DNA of 64,000 bases from Paenibacillus xylanexedens (GTDB lineage Bacteria > Bacillota > Bacilli > Paenibacillales > Paenibacillaceae), in the NCBI RefSeq assembly GCF_017874615.1, contig NZ_JAGIKV010000025.1:1-64000 (forward strand). The letters are read 5' to 3'. The position numbers were made by a program, and so were the translations under genes. Shown here in pieces: positions 52,072-60,990 of this stretch (positions are counted from its first letter, which is position 1; each line of letters begins with the position of its first letter). The notes under the pieces were generated by a model. The model was given only the letters and a program-made list of their open reading frames with translations. It had not been told where the DNA came from and did not search any database.

Positions 52072-53546
52072 GCGGTAACATACCAGGTCGTTCGTCAGGA
52101 AAAGGCCAGAAAGCTAATGGAAATTCATCCGGACGTGAAGGAAACCGTCGTCCGAATTCGGGTAAATCGGGTGGTGCATCGCGCTCCCAGCAACCCAAAA
52201 CATCTGCTCGTACATTGGCAGTCAAGGTTCTGAGTGCTGTTGAGCAAGATGGAGCATACAGTAATCTGGAGTTGAACCGTCGTCTGAAAGAGGCGGATCT
52301 AAGCCCCGCAGATGCTGGACTAGCTACCGAATTGGTGTATGGAACAATCGCCAGATTGAATACACTTGATTATTTTCTGGAACGTTACGTCGCCAAAGGA
52401 GTATCCAAACTGCAGCCATGGGTTCGTAGCCTGCTGCGAATTAGCGTATATCAGATGATATACCTGGATCGTATTCCGGAGCATGCCGTGGTGAGCGAAG
52501 CGGTTAATCTGGCGAAGAAACTGGGCCATCAGGGAATCTCGGGCATGGTGAATGGTGTACTTCGCAATATGATCCGTAATCGGGAGGAACTTCGTATTCC
52601 AGAACATCTGCCCGTTGCCGAACGTATTTCACTGGAGCATTCCCACCCATTATGGATGGTTGAACGCTGGATTGCCCAGTACGGCGAGGAGACGGCAGAA
52701 GCGATCTGTCGTGCGAATAATGAGCCGCCAGCGGTGAGTGTCCGGGTCAACACAACAATGACCACACGGGAGAAACTGATGCATGAGATGACCAGTACAG
52801 GTGCAGTCGTTGAAGCTTCTCGCCTGAGTTCCGATGGAATTCTTGTACGTAGTGGCGGAAACATGGCTCTAACGTCCTGGTATCGGGACGGCCTGTTCTC
52901 TGTACAGGACGAAAGTTCCATGCTTGTCGCTGAAGCAGTTGCGCCAGAAGTAGACCAACTTGTATTGGATTGCTGCGCAGCTCCAGGTGGTAAAACAGCT
53001 CACATGGCTGAGAAAATGCAGGATCGCGGTCGTATTGTCGCGAATGATGTACATGCTCACAAGCGCCAGCTGATCCTGGATCAGGCGGAGCGTCTCGGTC
53101 TGACTTGTATCGATGCTGTAACTGGAGATGCGCTAGACCTGAATGAACGGTACCCGGAAGCGTCGTTTGACCGCATTTTGCTGGATGCACCATGTTCAGG
53201 TCTGGGTGTTATTCGCCGCAAGCCTGATGTGAAATGGACCAAAACCGTAAAAGATATCGAAGATATCGCAGGCTTGCAACGTGAATTGCTTGATCAGGTT
53301 GCGCCGTTGTTAAAACCAGGTGGTATTCTGGTGTATAGCACGTGTACGATTGAGCCTGCTGAGAATGAGGATATGGTTGCAGGCTTCTTGAATCGACATC
53401 CGGAATATAGTCCAGCAGAAGCATCCGTCTGGTCTGAATCGGAGACAGTGAACTTGAAGGTTGTGAACGGTGGTATTCAGATTTTGCCACAATACGCTCA
53501 CAGCGACGGATTTTTCATCGCACGGTTGACAAAAACAGCGGAATAA
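52068..53546 (+). CDS. rsmB: 16S rRNA (cytosine-967-C5)-methyltransferase
   Basis: 492 residues. NusB-like RNA-binding domain at about 45-180 (LAVKVLSAVEQDGAYSNLEL), then the SAM-dependent methyltransferase with LDCCAAPGGKTAHMA. Catalytic cysteines: DAPCSGLG and YSTCTI. The first 45 residues are a Ser/Gly/Arg-rich, probably disordered extension not typical of the family, but the ATGA overlap with fmt supports this start. Confidence 0.94.
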   Translation: MSGNIPGRSSGKGQKANGNSSGREGNRRPNSGKSGGASRSQQPKTSARTLAVKVLSAVEQDGAYSNLELNRRLKEADLSPADAGLATELVYGTIARLNTLDYFLERYVAKGVSKLQPWVRSLLRISVYQMIYLDRIPEHAVVSEAVNLAKKLGHQGISGMVNGVLRNMIRNREELRIPEHLPVAERISLEHSHPLWMVERWIAQYGEETAEAICRANNEPPAVSVRVNTTMTTREKLMHEMTSTGAVVEASRLSSDGILVRSGGNMALTSWYRDGLFSVQDESSMLVAEAVAPEVDQLVLDCCAAPGGKTAHMAEKMQDRGRIVANDVHAHKRQLILDQAERLGLTCIDAVTGDALDLNERYPEASFDRILLDAPCSGLGVIRRKPDVKWTKTVKDIEDIAGLQRELLDQVAPLLKPGGILVYSTCTIEPAENEDMVAGFLNRHPEYSPAEASVWSESETVNLKVVNGGIQILPQYAHSDGFFIARLTKTAE

Positions 53547-53571
53547 CAGTTTAATAGAGCACGGAAGCATG

Positions 53572-53602
53572 ACCGCCGAGGGGAACTTCGGCGGATTTCT
53601 TT
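53572..53602 (+). terminator. Hairpin after rsmB
   Basis: CCGCCGA/TTCGGCGG stem followed by ATTTCTTTG; the T-run is imperfect. Confidence 0.5.
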
Positions 53603-53798
53603 GTGATGGGACTTCGATATAATTGTCAGAGAATGTGATGACAGGGTGCGATGGCGGCATTGAGATGTTATAATGCATGAAGTACAGATATCAAGGGTAT
53701 ACATGGATGTAACGTGGTCTTTGTGATAGAATAGGACGAATGGAACGAAAAGAAGGAAGCCAACGAAAAGAAAAGAAGGAATAGGTGTTGACAACAAA

Positions 53799-54839
53799 AT
53801 GAAACCTTTTATATATGATTATTCTCTGGAACAACTGCAGCAATGGGCTGTGGAGAATGGGGAGCCGGCGTTTCGCGGTGGCCAAATCTTTGACTGGATT
53901 TATGTAAAACGCGTGAATGATTTCAGTGAAATGACCAATCTGTCCAAGCCATTGCGTGAAAAGCTGACAGAGCAATTTGAATTTGTAACGCTTAAGGAAA
54001 TCACCAAGTTTGAATCCAAAGATGGAACGGTTAAATTCCTCTTTGGTCTTCATGATGATCATGCCATTGAGACAGTAATCATGAAGCATAACTACGGGAA
54101 CAGCATCTGTGTAACCACACAGGTTGGTTGTCGTATTGGTTGTACGTTCTGTGCATCCACATTGGGTGGACTCAAGCGTAACCTTACGGCTGGTGAGATT
54201 GTTGCCCAGGTTGTGCAGGCTCAGAAAATTTTGGATGAACGCAACGAGCGTGTCAGCAGCATTGTAATCATGGGTTCGGGTGAACCTTTCGAAAACTATG
54301 AAGCTACGATGACTTTCCTGCGCATTATGATTCATGAAAAAGGGCTGAACATCGGTCAGCGTCACATCACAGTATCCACGAGTGGAATCGTTCCGAACAT
54401 CTACAAGTTTGCAGATGAAGATACACAGATTAACCTCGCCATTTCGATTCATGCACCAAATGATGCACTGCGTTCGAAATTGATGCCGGTTAACCGTCGT
54501 TTTCCTTTTGAAGATGTGATGGAGTCCCTTCGTTATTATCTGGCCAAAACAGGTCGGAGAATTACGTTCGAGTATGCACTTATTGGTGGGGTAAACGATC
54601 AGCCAGAGCATGCAGCAGAACTGGCAAGTGTGCTTAAGAACATGTTGTGCCACGTGAATCTGATCCCGGTTAACCATGTACCTGAACGCAAATACGTAAG
54701 AACATCGAGAAGCGACATTTTCAATTTTCAGAAGATTCTCTCGGAACAGGGTGTTAATGTAACCATTCGTCGTGAACAGGGACATGATATTGCTGCCGCT
54801 TGCGGTCAGCTTCGTGCAAAGCATATGGAGTTGAGGTGA
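53799..54839 (+). CDS. rlmN: Dual-specificity RNA methyltransferase RlmN
   Basis: Radical-SAM enzyme methylating C2 of A2503 in 23S rRNA and A37 in some tRNAs; 346 residues. The cluster motif is CRIGCTFCAS (CxxxCxxC). SAM-binding IMGSGEPFENY; mechanism Cys in NMLCHVNLIPVN and near VTIRREQGHDIAAACGQL. A 252-base gap before it probably contains a promoter, not identified. Confidence 0.95.
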   Translation: MKPFIYDYSLEQLQQWAVENGEPAFRGGQIFDWIYVKRVNDFSEMTNLSKPLREKLTEQFEFVTLKEITKFESKDGTVKFLFGLHDDHAIETVIMKHNYGNSICVTTQVGCRIGCTFCASTLGGLKRNLTAGEIVAQVVQAQKILDERNERVSSIVIMGSGEPFENYEATMTFLRIMIHEKGLNIGQRHITVSTSGIVPNIYKFADEDTQINLAISIHAPNDALRSKLMPVNRRFPFEDVMESLRYYLAKTGRRITFEYALIGGVNDQPEHAAELASVLKNMLCHVNLIPVNHVPERKYVRTSRSDIFNFQKILSEQGVNVTIRREQGHDIAAACGQLRAKHMELR

Positions 54840-54846
54840 GAACGTT

Positions 54847-55623
54847 TTGATCAAAACAGTTCATGTGAGCCATATCGGACGAGTGCGTTCGGTGAATGAA
54901 GATTCAGCCTGGATTCGTAATCTCGATACAGGATATATTCTGGGTATTGTTGCCGATGGCATGGGTGGACATCTTGCAGGGGATACGGCAAGCCGCTTGG
55001 CAGTAGAGACGTTGGTGAAAGATCTGGGAACACTGGAACCAGGTCTGTCACATGCGTCTCTGTCTGCGGCTCTCAGCGATGCTATTTTGCATGCCAACGA
55101 AGTTATCTTCCGCACGGCATCAACAGATGACAAGTATCACAACATGGGAACAACGGTGGTTGCGGCTTTATTGAACGATACGGAAGGTGTTATTGGACAC
55201 ATCGGTGATAGCAGAGCCTACAAAATTGCGAACAAAGCTGTGATCCAGCTAACCGAGGACCATACACTGGTGAATGAATTGTTCAAAAATGGTCAGATTA
55301 GCAAAGAGGATGTGTCCCATCATCCACGTCGCAACGTACTAACTCGTGCGCTTGGAACAGATGCCGAGGTGAAGGTAGATCTGGATACCGTCAAGCTGGA
55401 GGAAGGCGAAGTTCTTCTCCTGTGCAGTGATGGTCTCAGTAACCTGGTCAGCAATGAGCAGATTATTCAGGTTGCCGGCAATCTGGAACTGGCATTGGAA
55501 GATCGTGCAGACCGACTGCTTCAGTTGGCTTTACTTGCTGGGGGAGACGACAACATCACGCTTGCTTTGTTCGAGTTGCAGAGGGAAGGTTCCGTGGATA
55601 CGGAAACGGGGTGTGAGTCATGA
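54847..55623 (+). CDS. prpC: PP2C-type serine/threonine phosphatase
   Basis: 258-residue PPM phosphatase that reverses PrkC phosphorylation. Metal-binding motifs: VNEDSAW, VADGMGGHLAGD, GHIGDSRAYK, CSDGLSNLV and GGDDNITLAL. TTG start with GAGGTGAG upstream. Overlaps prkC by ATGA. Confidence 0.95.
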   Translation: MIKTVHVSHIGRVRSVNEDSAWIRNLDTGYILGIVADGMGGHLAGDTASRLAVETLVKDLGTLEPGLSHASLSAALSDAILHANEVIFRTASTDDKYHNMGTTVVAALLNDTEGVIGHIGDSRAYKIANKAVIQLTEDHTLVNELFKNGQISKEDVSHHPRRNVLTRALGTDAEVKVDLDTVKLEEGEVLLLCSDGLSNLVSNEQIIQVAGNLELALEDRADRLLQLALLAGGDDNITLALFELQREGSVDTETGCES

Positions 55624-57836
55624 TTGGGCACCAGCTAGGCGGACGCTATGAAGTGATTGAGCGTGTCGGCGGTGGCGGCATGGCTCTTGTGTACAAAGCC
55701 CAGGATCTTCTGTTGAACCGGAATGTAGCGATCAAAGTCCTTAGACAACAGTTTGTGCATGACGAAGAGTTTATTCGCCGTTTCCGCAGGGAAGCACAGT
55801 CGGCAGCATCGCTGTCTCATCCGAATGTAGTTAGCATTTATGACGTGGGGCAGGAAGATGACGTTCATTATATTGTCATGGAGTACGTGGAAGGCAAAAA
55901 CCTGAATGAAATTATCAAAGAACGTGCCCCTCTGCAGGTGGACGAATCGGTGCGAATCGCTTCCCAGATTGCAGATGCTCTTGATCATGCACATCATAAT
56001 CAAATCATTCATCGGGATATCAAACCCCACAATATATTAATTGGCCGGAATGGCCGCGTGAAAGTAACGGATTTCGGGATTGCCCGTGCGGTTACATCTA
56101 CAACGATTACGCAGACCGGTTCCGTAGTTGGTTCTGTACATTACTTCTCACCGGAGCATGCCAAAGGCATCGTTACTGGTGAAAAATCGGACTTATATTC
56201 TCTTGGGATCGTACTTTACCAAATGCTTACCGGGCAACTTCCGTTTCTGGGTGAAAGTCCAATCAGTGTGGCATTGAAGCATTTGCAGGAAGAGTTCGAT
56301 GAACCACGCAAATTCAATCCATTGATTCCGCAAAGTGTGGAAAATGTCATTTTAAAATCCATGCGTAAAAATCCGCAGGAACGTTATCAGTCGGCTAAAG
56401 AAATGCAGACCGATCTGGAAACTTGCCTGATGCCAGAGAGACGTAATGAAACGAAGATTGATTTTCCGGATGAGGATGATATAGACCAGACTCGCGTAAT
56501 GCCAGCGATCAAGCCTGAACCGCGTGGAGTTACATCGACGGGTGCGGTGCCAGTGATGGAGTCTAACGAAGAAACTGGCAAGGGTAAGGCAAAAGCCAAG
56601 AGCTGGAAGAAGCCAGCACTACTCATCTCATTAACCGTTCTTATTCTAATCGCCATGGTGGGCGTTGTATGGTATGTCAAGGGTATGCTGGTTGTACCTG
56701 AAGTAACCGTGCCTAACGTGATCACCCAGACAGAAGAAAAAGCTCGGGAAATGCTTGAGGAGAAAGGACTCGTCGTCAGTGATGAGGTCATCCGTCTGTA
56801 CCAGGAAGGTGTCGAACCCGGTATCGTCTATGAACAGAGCAGAAAAGAAGGCGATGTTGTCAAAGAAGGCTCCGAAGTGCAGATCAGTGTTGGTGCAGAA
56901 AAAGAACTGGTGAAGATGATTGATGTCAAACAAGTAACTTATGATGAGGCTGTCAAGAAGTTGACTGCGCTTGGCATTAAGGAAGATCAGATTCAGCGGA
57001 AAGATGACTTCTCCAATGATGTGGCCTCAGGTATTGTTATTTCCCAGACACCGGGTGTGAATGAGGAATTCGATCCTGTGACAGTTCAGATTGAGTTAAC
57101 CGTAAGCAAAGGCACTGAAACGGTCAAAATGCCTGATCTGAAAAATCATACCCGCAGTGAAGCTGAAGAAAAACTGAAATCTGCTGGACTTGTGCTTGCT
57201 CAGGTGCAGGAAGAACAAAGTTATACGGTAGAAAAGGGCAAAGTGACGCAGCAATGGCCTGTGGAAGCGGGCGCAGATGTGAGTCCTGGCGATAAAATTA
57301 CGATCTTTATCAGCACAGGGTATCCGCCTGAAGCGCTGCAATATCCTTTTGATATCAATGTATCACCCAAAGAAGAGGGCAAAAACAGTAAAATCCGTAT
57401 CACATATGAAGACGCACGTGGCAAGAATCAGGAATGGGGAACTCGCACTGTAAATTCAACCCAAATGTTGACCATTCCGCTTGTGCTCGCTCCAAATGAA
57501 AATGGGGCTGTGTCCGTATATCGTGATGGACAATTCCTGGATACGTATCTTGTCTCCTACAGTGAAGCCAAAAACGGAACAGTAAACGTACCTTCCATTG
57601 ACCCGGAACAAAGCACTGAGACACCGCCAGAAAATGAGCCTGATCCAGGTGAAGGTAGTGTTGATGAGGGAAGTGGAAGTGTTGATCCCAATCAGGAAGG
57701 TGAACCTGAGTCCACACCGGCAGACGGTGAGGGTGACAACGTAGATGAGGACACTTCTGCCATGAATAATGGTAAGGGGCACGGCAAGGAAAAAGAGAAG
57801 AAAAAGGAAGTCATTAACGCATCAAGCCGTCCATAA
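55620..57836 (+). CDS. prkC: PASTA-domain serine/threonine protein kinase PrkC
   Basis: A 738-residue membrane kinase that senses muropeptides or lipid II and acts in germination and cell-wall homeostasis. Kinase domain 1-270: GGGGMALVYKA loop, VAIKVLR lysine, HRDIKPHNILIG, VTDFGIARA. One TM at about 325-350. Three extracellular PASTA domains (about 355-560, each starting like VPNVITQTEEKAREML), then an Ig-like segment. The last 90 residues are a Glu/Pro/Ser-rich stretch ending in a basic tail (GKEKEKKKEV), unusual for PrkC. Confidence 0.95.
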   Translation: MIGHQLGGRYEVIERVGGGGMALVYKAQDLLLNRNVAIKVLRQQFVHDEEFIRRFRREAQSAASLSHPNVVSIYDVGQEDDVHYIVMEYVEGKNLNEIIKERAPLQVDESVRIASQIADALDHAHHNQIIHRDIKPHNILIGRNGRVKVTDFGIARAVTSTTITQTGSVVGSVHYFSPEHAKGIVTGEKSDLYSLGIVLYQMLTGQLPFLGESPISVALKHLQEEFDEPRKFNPLIPQSVENVILKSMRKNPQERYQSAKEMQTDLETCLMPERRNETKIDFPDEDDIDQTRVMPAIKPEPRGVTSTGAVPVMESNEETGKGKAKAKSWKKPALLISLTVLILIAMVGVVWYVKGMLVVPEVTVPNVITQTEEKAREMLEEKGLVVSDEVIRLYQEGVEPGIVYEQSRKEGDVVKEGSEVQISVGAEKELVKMIDVKQVTYDEAVKKLTALGIKEDQIQRKDDFSNDVASGIVISQTPGVNEEFDPVTVQIELTVSKGTETVKMPDLKNHTRSEAEEKLKSAGLVLAQVQEEQSYTVEKGKVTQQWPVEAGADVSPGDKITIFISTGYPPEALQYPFDINVSPKEEGKNSKIRITYEDARGKNQEWGTRTVNSTQMLTIPLVLAPNENGAVSVYRDGQFLDTYLVSYSEAKNGTVNVPSIDPEQSTETPPENEPDPGEGSVDEGSGSVDPNQEGEPESTPADGEGDNVDEDTSAMNNGKGHGKEKEKKKEVINASSRP

Positions 57837-57897
57837 GGGCGGCTTATGCTGGCGTCTGGAGTAAATGTACCACCATCTAAAGGAGGGCGTCGGAGCT

Positions 57898-58806
57898 ATG
57901 CCAGAAGGTATCATCGTTAAAGCGCTAAGCGGTTACTATTATGTCATGCCAGTGGAAGACAACGGGGTTCCTTCGGTTGAAGGTTCCGCCGTTCAATGTC
58001 GAGCCAGAGGTATCTTCAGAAAGCGGGGAACATCACCGCTTGTAGGTGACCGCGTCAGCTACATGTTGACTGAGAACGGAGAAGGAACGGTTGATGAAAT
58101 TCGGAAGCGTGAGACGGAACTTATCCGTCCTCCTGTAGCCAATGTAAGTCTGGCTGTTCTCGTGTTTTCTGTGAAGGAACCGGATATGAACCTGAACCTG
58201 TTGGACAAGTTCCTTGTTCATATCGAGCAAGCGGGGCTGGATGCACTCATTGTGTTGACCAAACTGGATTTGGCTGATCCAGCCAAAGACACTGTTGCTG
58301 AAGTGAAAGCATTGTATGAGCAGGTTGGTTATGAAGTGATCTCCACAAGTTCACGTACCGGTGAAGGCAGTGAATTGCTCAGAGACCGACTGGCTGGTAA
58401 GATCAGCGTATTCTCCGGACAATCCGGTGTAGGCAAGTCTTCGATGTTAAATGCATTGATGCCGGGCCTGACGCTGGAGACAAATGCGATCAGCATGCGT
58501 CTAGGACGAGGGAAACACACCACCAGGCACGTGGAGCTTATTCCGTTGGATAATGGTGGATTTGTTGCAGATACGCCAGGATTCAGCCAACTGGACTTTC
58601 TGGAGATCGGTGTGGAGGAACTCTCCACTTGTTTCCGCGAATTCGCCCAGTTTGCAGATCAGTGCAAATTCCGAGGTTGTACCCATACACATGAACCAGG
58701 CTGTCGTGTGCTTGCGGCCAAGGAGGAAGGTCTGATCTCCCAAAGCCGATATCAGCACTATGTGCTGTTCCTGAACGAAATGAAAGATAAGAAGCGGAGG
58801 TATTAA
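57898..58806 (+). CDS. rsgA: Ribosome small subunit-dependent GTPase RsgA
   Basis: Circularly permuted GTPase for 30S maturation; 302 residues. OB fold first, then G4 VLTKLDLAD, G1 FSGQSGVGKSSMLNAL and G3 DTPGF (permuted order). A zinc knuckle follows (CKFRGCTHTHEPGC). AAAGGAGGG lies 11 bases before the ATG at 57898, a little long. Two bases separate it from rpe. Confidence 0.95.
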   Translation: MPEGIIVKALSGYYYVMPVEDNGVPSVEGSAVQCRARGIFRKRGTSPLVGDRVSYMLTENGEGTVDEIRKRETELIRPPVANVSLAVLVFSVKEPDMNLNLLDKFLVHIEQAGLDALIVLTKLDLADPAKDTVAEVKALYEQVGYEVISTSSRTGEGSELLRDRLAGKISVFSGQSGVGKSSMLNALMPGLTLETNAISMRLGRGKHTTRHVELIPLDNGGFVADTPGFSQLDFLEIGVEELSTCFREFAQFADQCKFRGCTHTHEPGCRVLAAKEEGLISQSRYQHYVLFLNEMKDKKRRY

Positions 58807-58807
58807 C

Positions 58808-59467
58808 ATGATTAAAATTGCCCCATCGATATTATCAGCTGATTTTGCCCGCCTTGGTGCGGAAGTTGCAGAAGCCCAAGCTGCAGGAGGAGACTGGATT
58901 CATGTTGACGTTATGGACGGTCATTTCGTCCCTAATATTACGCTTGGACCTGCGATTGTGAAGGCAATCGCTCCACATACAAGCCTGCCGCTCGATGTGC
59001 ATTTGATGATTGAGAATCCGGAGCGTTATGTTGAGGAATTTGCCAAAGCAGGTGCAGCGGTAATTACCGTTCATGCTGAGGCTTGTGTGCATTTGCACCG
59101 CGTTATTCATCTAATTAAGGAGCAAGGAGTGAAGGCAGGAGTTGCCCTTAATCCAGGAACGCCAGCGTCTGCCATTCTCGAAGTTCTGGATGATGTGGAC
59201 ATGGTTCTTGTTATGACGGTCAATCCTGGATTTGGCGGACAGGCTTTCATCTCGGGTACCATGAACAAAATCAAGCAGATTCGTACTTGGTTGAACGAAA
59301 AGGGACGCCATGATGTACATATCGAAGTAGATGGCGGAATTGCTGCCGATACAGCCCCTCTTGTGGTGGAAGCTGGAGCAGATGTGCTCGTTGCTGGGAG
59401 TGCCGTATTTGGACGTGAGGATCGTGCTGCCGCGATTACTGAAATTCGCCGTAGCTACGGAGGCTGA
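58808..59467 (+). CDS. rpe: Ribulose-phosphate 3-epimerase
   Basis: Pentose phosphate epimerase of 219 residues, TIM barrel: IAPSILSADFARLG, IHVDVMDGHFVPNITLG, LDVHLMIENP, VMTVNPGFGGQAFI, VDGGIAADTA. GCGGAGG within the rsgA end serves as ribosome site. Confidence 0.96.
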   Translation: MIKIAPSILSADFARLGAEVAEAQAAGGDWIHVDVMDGHFVPNITLGPAIVKAIAPHTSLPLDVHLMIENPERYVEEFAKAGAAVITVHAEACVHLHRVIHLIKEQGVKAGVALNPGTPASAILEVLDDVDMVLVMTVNPGFGGQAFISGTMNKIKQIRTWLNEKGRHDVHIEVDGGIAADTAPLVVEAGADVLVAGSAVFGREDRAAAITEIRRSYGG

Positions 59468-59470
59468 TCT

Positions 59471-59722
59471 ATGACCCTCAAGGAGACACTGTGGACGATG
59501 GCTGCGAGTCTCGTGACGGGACTTGTGCTTGCTTTGTTTGCGGTTATTCAATCCCCGTTTAATGCTATTACGTCATTAATCGGGGTAGGCGTTGTTATTA
59601 TGTATTTCCGCAAATTTGATCGTACCGGACATCGGGTTACTTTTGTCATTTTCGGCATACTGTATTATTTACTGAGTGTTTTCATGATCGCTGCCTATCA
59701 ATATATTCCTGCCCAAACGTAA
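59471..59722 (+). CDS. Small membrane protein of unknown function
   Basis: An 83-residue protein with two or three hydrophobic segments (about 8-26, 30-46 and 58-78) and a short basic loop (FRKFDRTGHR). It begins 3 bases after rpe; the ribosome site GGAGGC overlaps the end of rpe. No homologous family recognised; Bacillus has thiN at this place instead. Confidence 0.72.
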   Translation: MTLKETLWTMAASLVTGLVLALFAVIQSPFNAITSLIGVGVVIMYFRKFDRTGHRVTFVIFGILYYLLSVFMIAAYQYIPAQT

Positions 59723-59781
59723 ATGACCTGATCTTCGGGCTTGTCATTGTGGAATAGGGATCGAAGGTTCCGCATAAATAT

Positions 59782-59817
59782 GGTTACATGAGCAGGTTTC
59801 TCATGTAGCCTTTTTTG
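59782..59817 (+). terminator. Intrinsic terminator at the end of the rsgA-rpe unit
   Basis: GGTTACATGAG pairs with CTCATGTAGCC, followed by six T's. Confidence 0.85.
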
Positions 59818-59889
59818 TCGTGTTTGAGGTAAAGAAGGCCTGAAGCATAGGATACGGCGGACGCATGAGCATGATGGGGAGGGTGAATT

Positions 59890-59970
59890 ATGAAATTTTA
59901 CACATTCAAACTGCCGAAGTTTTTGGGAGGGTTTGTAAAGGCGATTCTTAATACGTTTCAAAAGCACTGA
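59890..59970 (+). CDS. spoVM: Stage V sporulation protein M (26 residues)
   Basis: Amphipathic peptide that recognises the convex forespore membrane and anchors the SpoIVA coat base. The translation starts MKFYTFKLPKFLGGFVKA and ends NTFQKH: the same length as B. subtilis SpoVM with the same KFYT-KLPKFLGG core and the key Pro9. GGGGAGGGTGA provides a ribosome site. Genomic position between rpe and rpmB also matches. Upstream CATAGGATA (59846-59854) loosely resembles a mother-cell sigma -10, not secure. Confidence 0.95.
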   Translation: MKFYTFKLPKFLGGFVKAILNTFQKH

Positions 59971-60073
59971 TCCGATTGATAAGGTAACAGGGAATACCGC
60001 CGCTTTGGCTCAGGCTTATCTGGAATTCGTACCTGCGAAGCGCCATGCGGCGGCCATTCACATGTTAATGAGC

Positions 60074-60100
60074 GTATTCAAGAATCCTTTTTTTGAATAC
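60074..60100 (+). terminator. Hairpin after spoVM
   Basis: GTATTCAA/TTGAATAC arms with a T-rich loop, just before the rpmB terminator. Confidence 0.45.
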
Positions 60101-60101
60101 C

Positions 60102-60135
60102 AAAAAAGCACCTGCAAGGAACAAGGTGCTTTTTG
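60102..60135. terminator. Terminator shared by spoVM and rpmB
   Basis: AAAAGCACC pairs with GGTGCTTTT, with T-runs on both strands. Confidence 0.85.
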
Positions 60136-60164
60136 CTTACCCGATTTATAGTAGCTTTGCGTGA

Positions 60165-60353
60165 TTATACGCGAGTCACTTTACCGGCTTTCAGTGCACG
60201 GGTGCTTACGTATACACGTTTTGGTTTGCCGTCAACGAGAATGCGGACCTTCTGAACGTTTACGCCCCAAGTACGACGGTTACGGTTGTTAGCGTGGGAT
60301 ACGTGGTTACCGGTGCCCGGTTTCTTACCTGTCACATAACATTTGCGAGACAT
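60165..60353 (-). CDS. rpmB: 50S ribosomal protein L28
   Basis: 62 residues: MSRKCYVTGKKPGTGNHVSHANN, RRTWGVNVQKVRI, RVYVSTRALKAGKV. AGGAGGTG precedes the ATG. Opposite in direction to its neighbours, as in Bacillus. Confidence 0.97.
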   Translation of the reverse strand: MSRKCYVTGKKPGTGNHVSHANNRNRRTWGVNVQKVRILVDGKPKRVYVSTRALKAGKVTRV

Positions 60354-60531
60354 AGATTACACCTCCTATCCTAAAATAACCAGTTGCCTTCAGAAACGAA
60401 AAGTCATTCCATAAGGACTAAATTGTTCTTCCTGATCATAAAGATCAGGTTTCAGTAGCTAATGGCGTTGTTTAAGCTGGCATGAACCGGATCATTTCCA
60501 TTACTTAACCTGCATAAAACAATACTTGAAT

Positions 60532-60561
60532 ATAATATCATAATTAAAAAAGCTTCGTCAA
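60532..60561 (-). promoter_or_regulatory. rpmB promoter
   Basis: Minus strand TTGACG (60556-60561), 18 bases, TATTAT (60532-60537); leaves a 170-base leader before rpmB. Confidence 0.55.
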
Positions 60562-60990
60562 CTGATCCAAAAACTTTATTTATTTCTCCTGTCTAATATA
60601 GTACAATGTTGAGTAGTCCATAATACAGTGGTGAACAGGCTGTTGCCGCGAGGAAGTCGGAGAATAAACCGTACTTAGAGGTCGGTGGTCTGCTTTTTGG
60701 CAACGCTGTGAGCTGCGGCATTCCATCATTGGCACCAGTCTCCATGCGGCATTCATGCCGGCTCTTGATACCGGTGCATATCCGTATGCCCCGAAGTTAG
60801 GGGTGCAGAGAGTGCAGGATATTGGTAGCCCGGCCGCCCAGACCGTTAATCCGGCTGACATGTTGTATTGTATGCCTGTGCCGGACAAGGTATGGACGAA
60901 GAATAACGCAGTCCGCGTTAGCGCATGAACAGACCAGACACATCTTGGTGCAAGGTGTTCGTGTATCAAGCTAGGAAGGGGAATTCTCAC
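60562..60990 (+). other. Region between rpmB and fakA; possible gene remnant
   Basis: About 430 bases. A plus-strand frame without any usable start is open from 60668 to a stop at 60926-60928; its end reads PADMLYCMPVPDKVWTKNNA. A second frame reads SENKPYLEVGGLLFGNAV just before it, so a frameshifted old gene is possible. Neither resembles Asp23/YloU, the gene expected here. No confident gene is called. Confidence 0.25.

Noticed and set aside
53691..54854. 387-codon minus-strand ORF opposite rlmN
   Set aside because: Antisense shadow of rlmN, whose CxxxCxxC motif and length are unambiguous.
60580..60990. 136-codon minus-strand ORF between rpmB and fakA
   Set aside because: No recognisable motif, no ribosome site, Cys/His/Arg-rich composition; the plus strand shows more protein-like frames.
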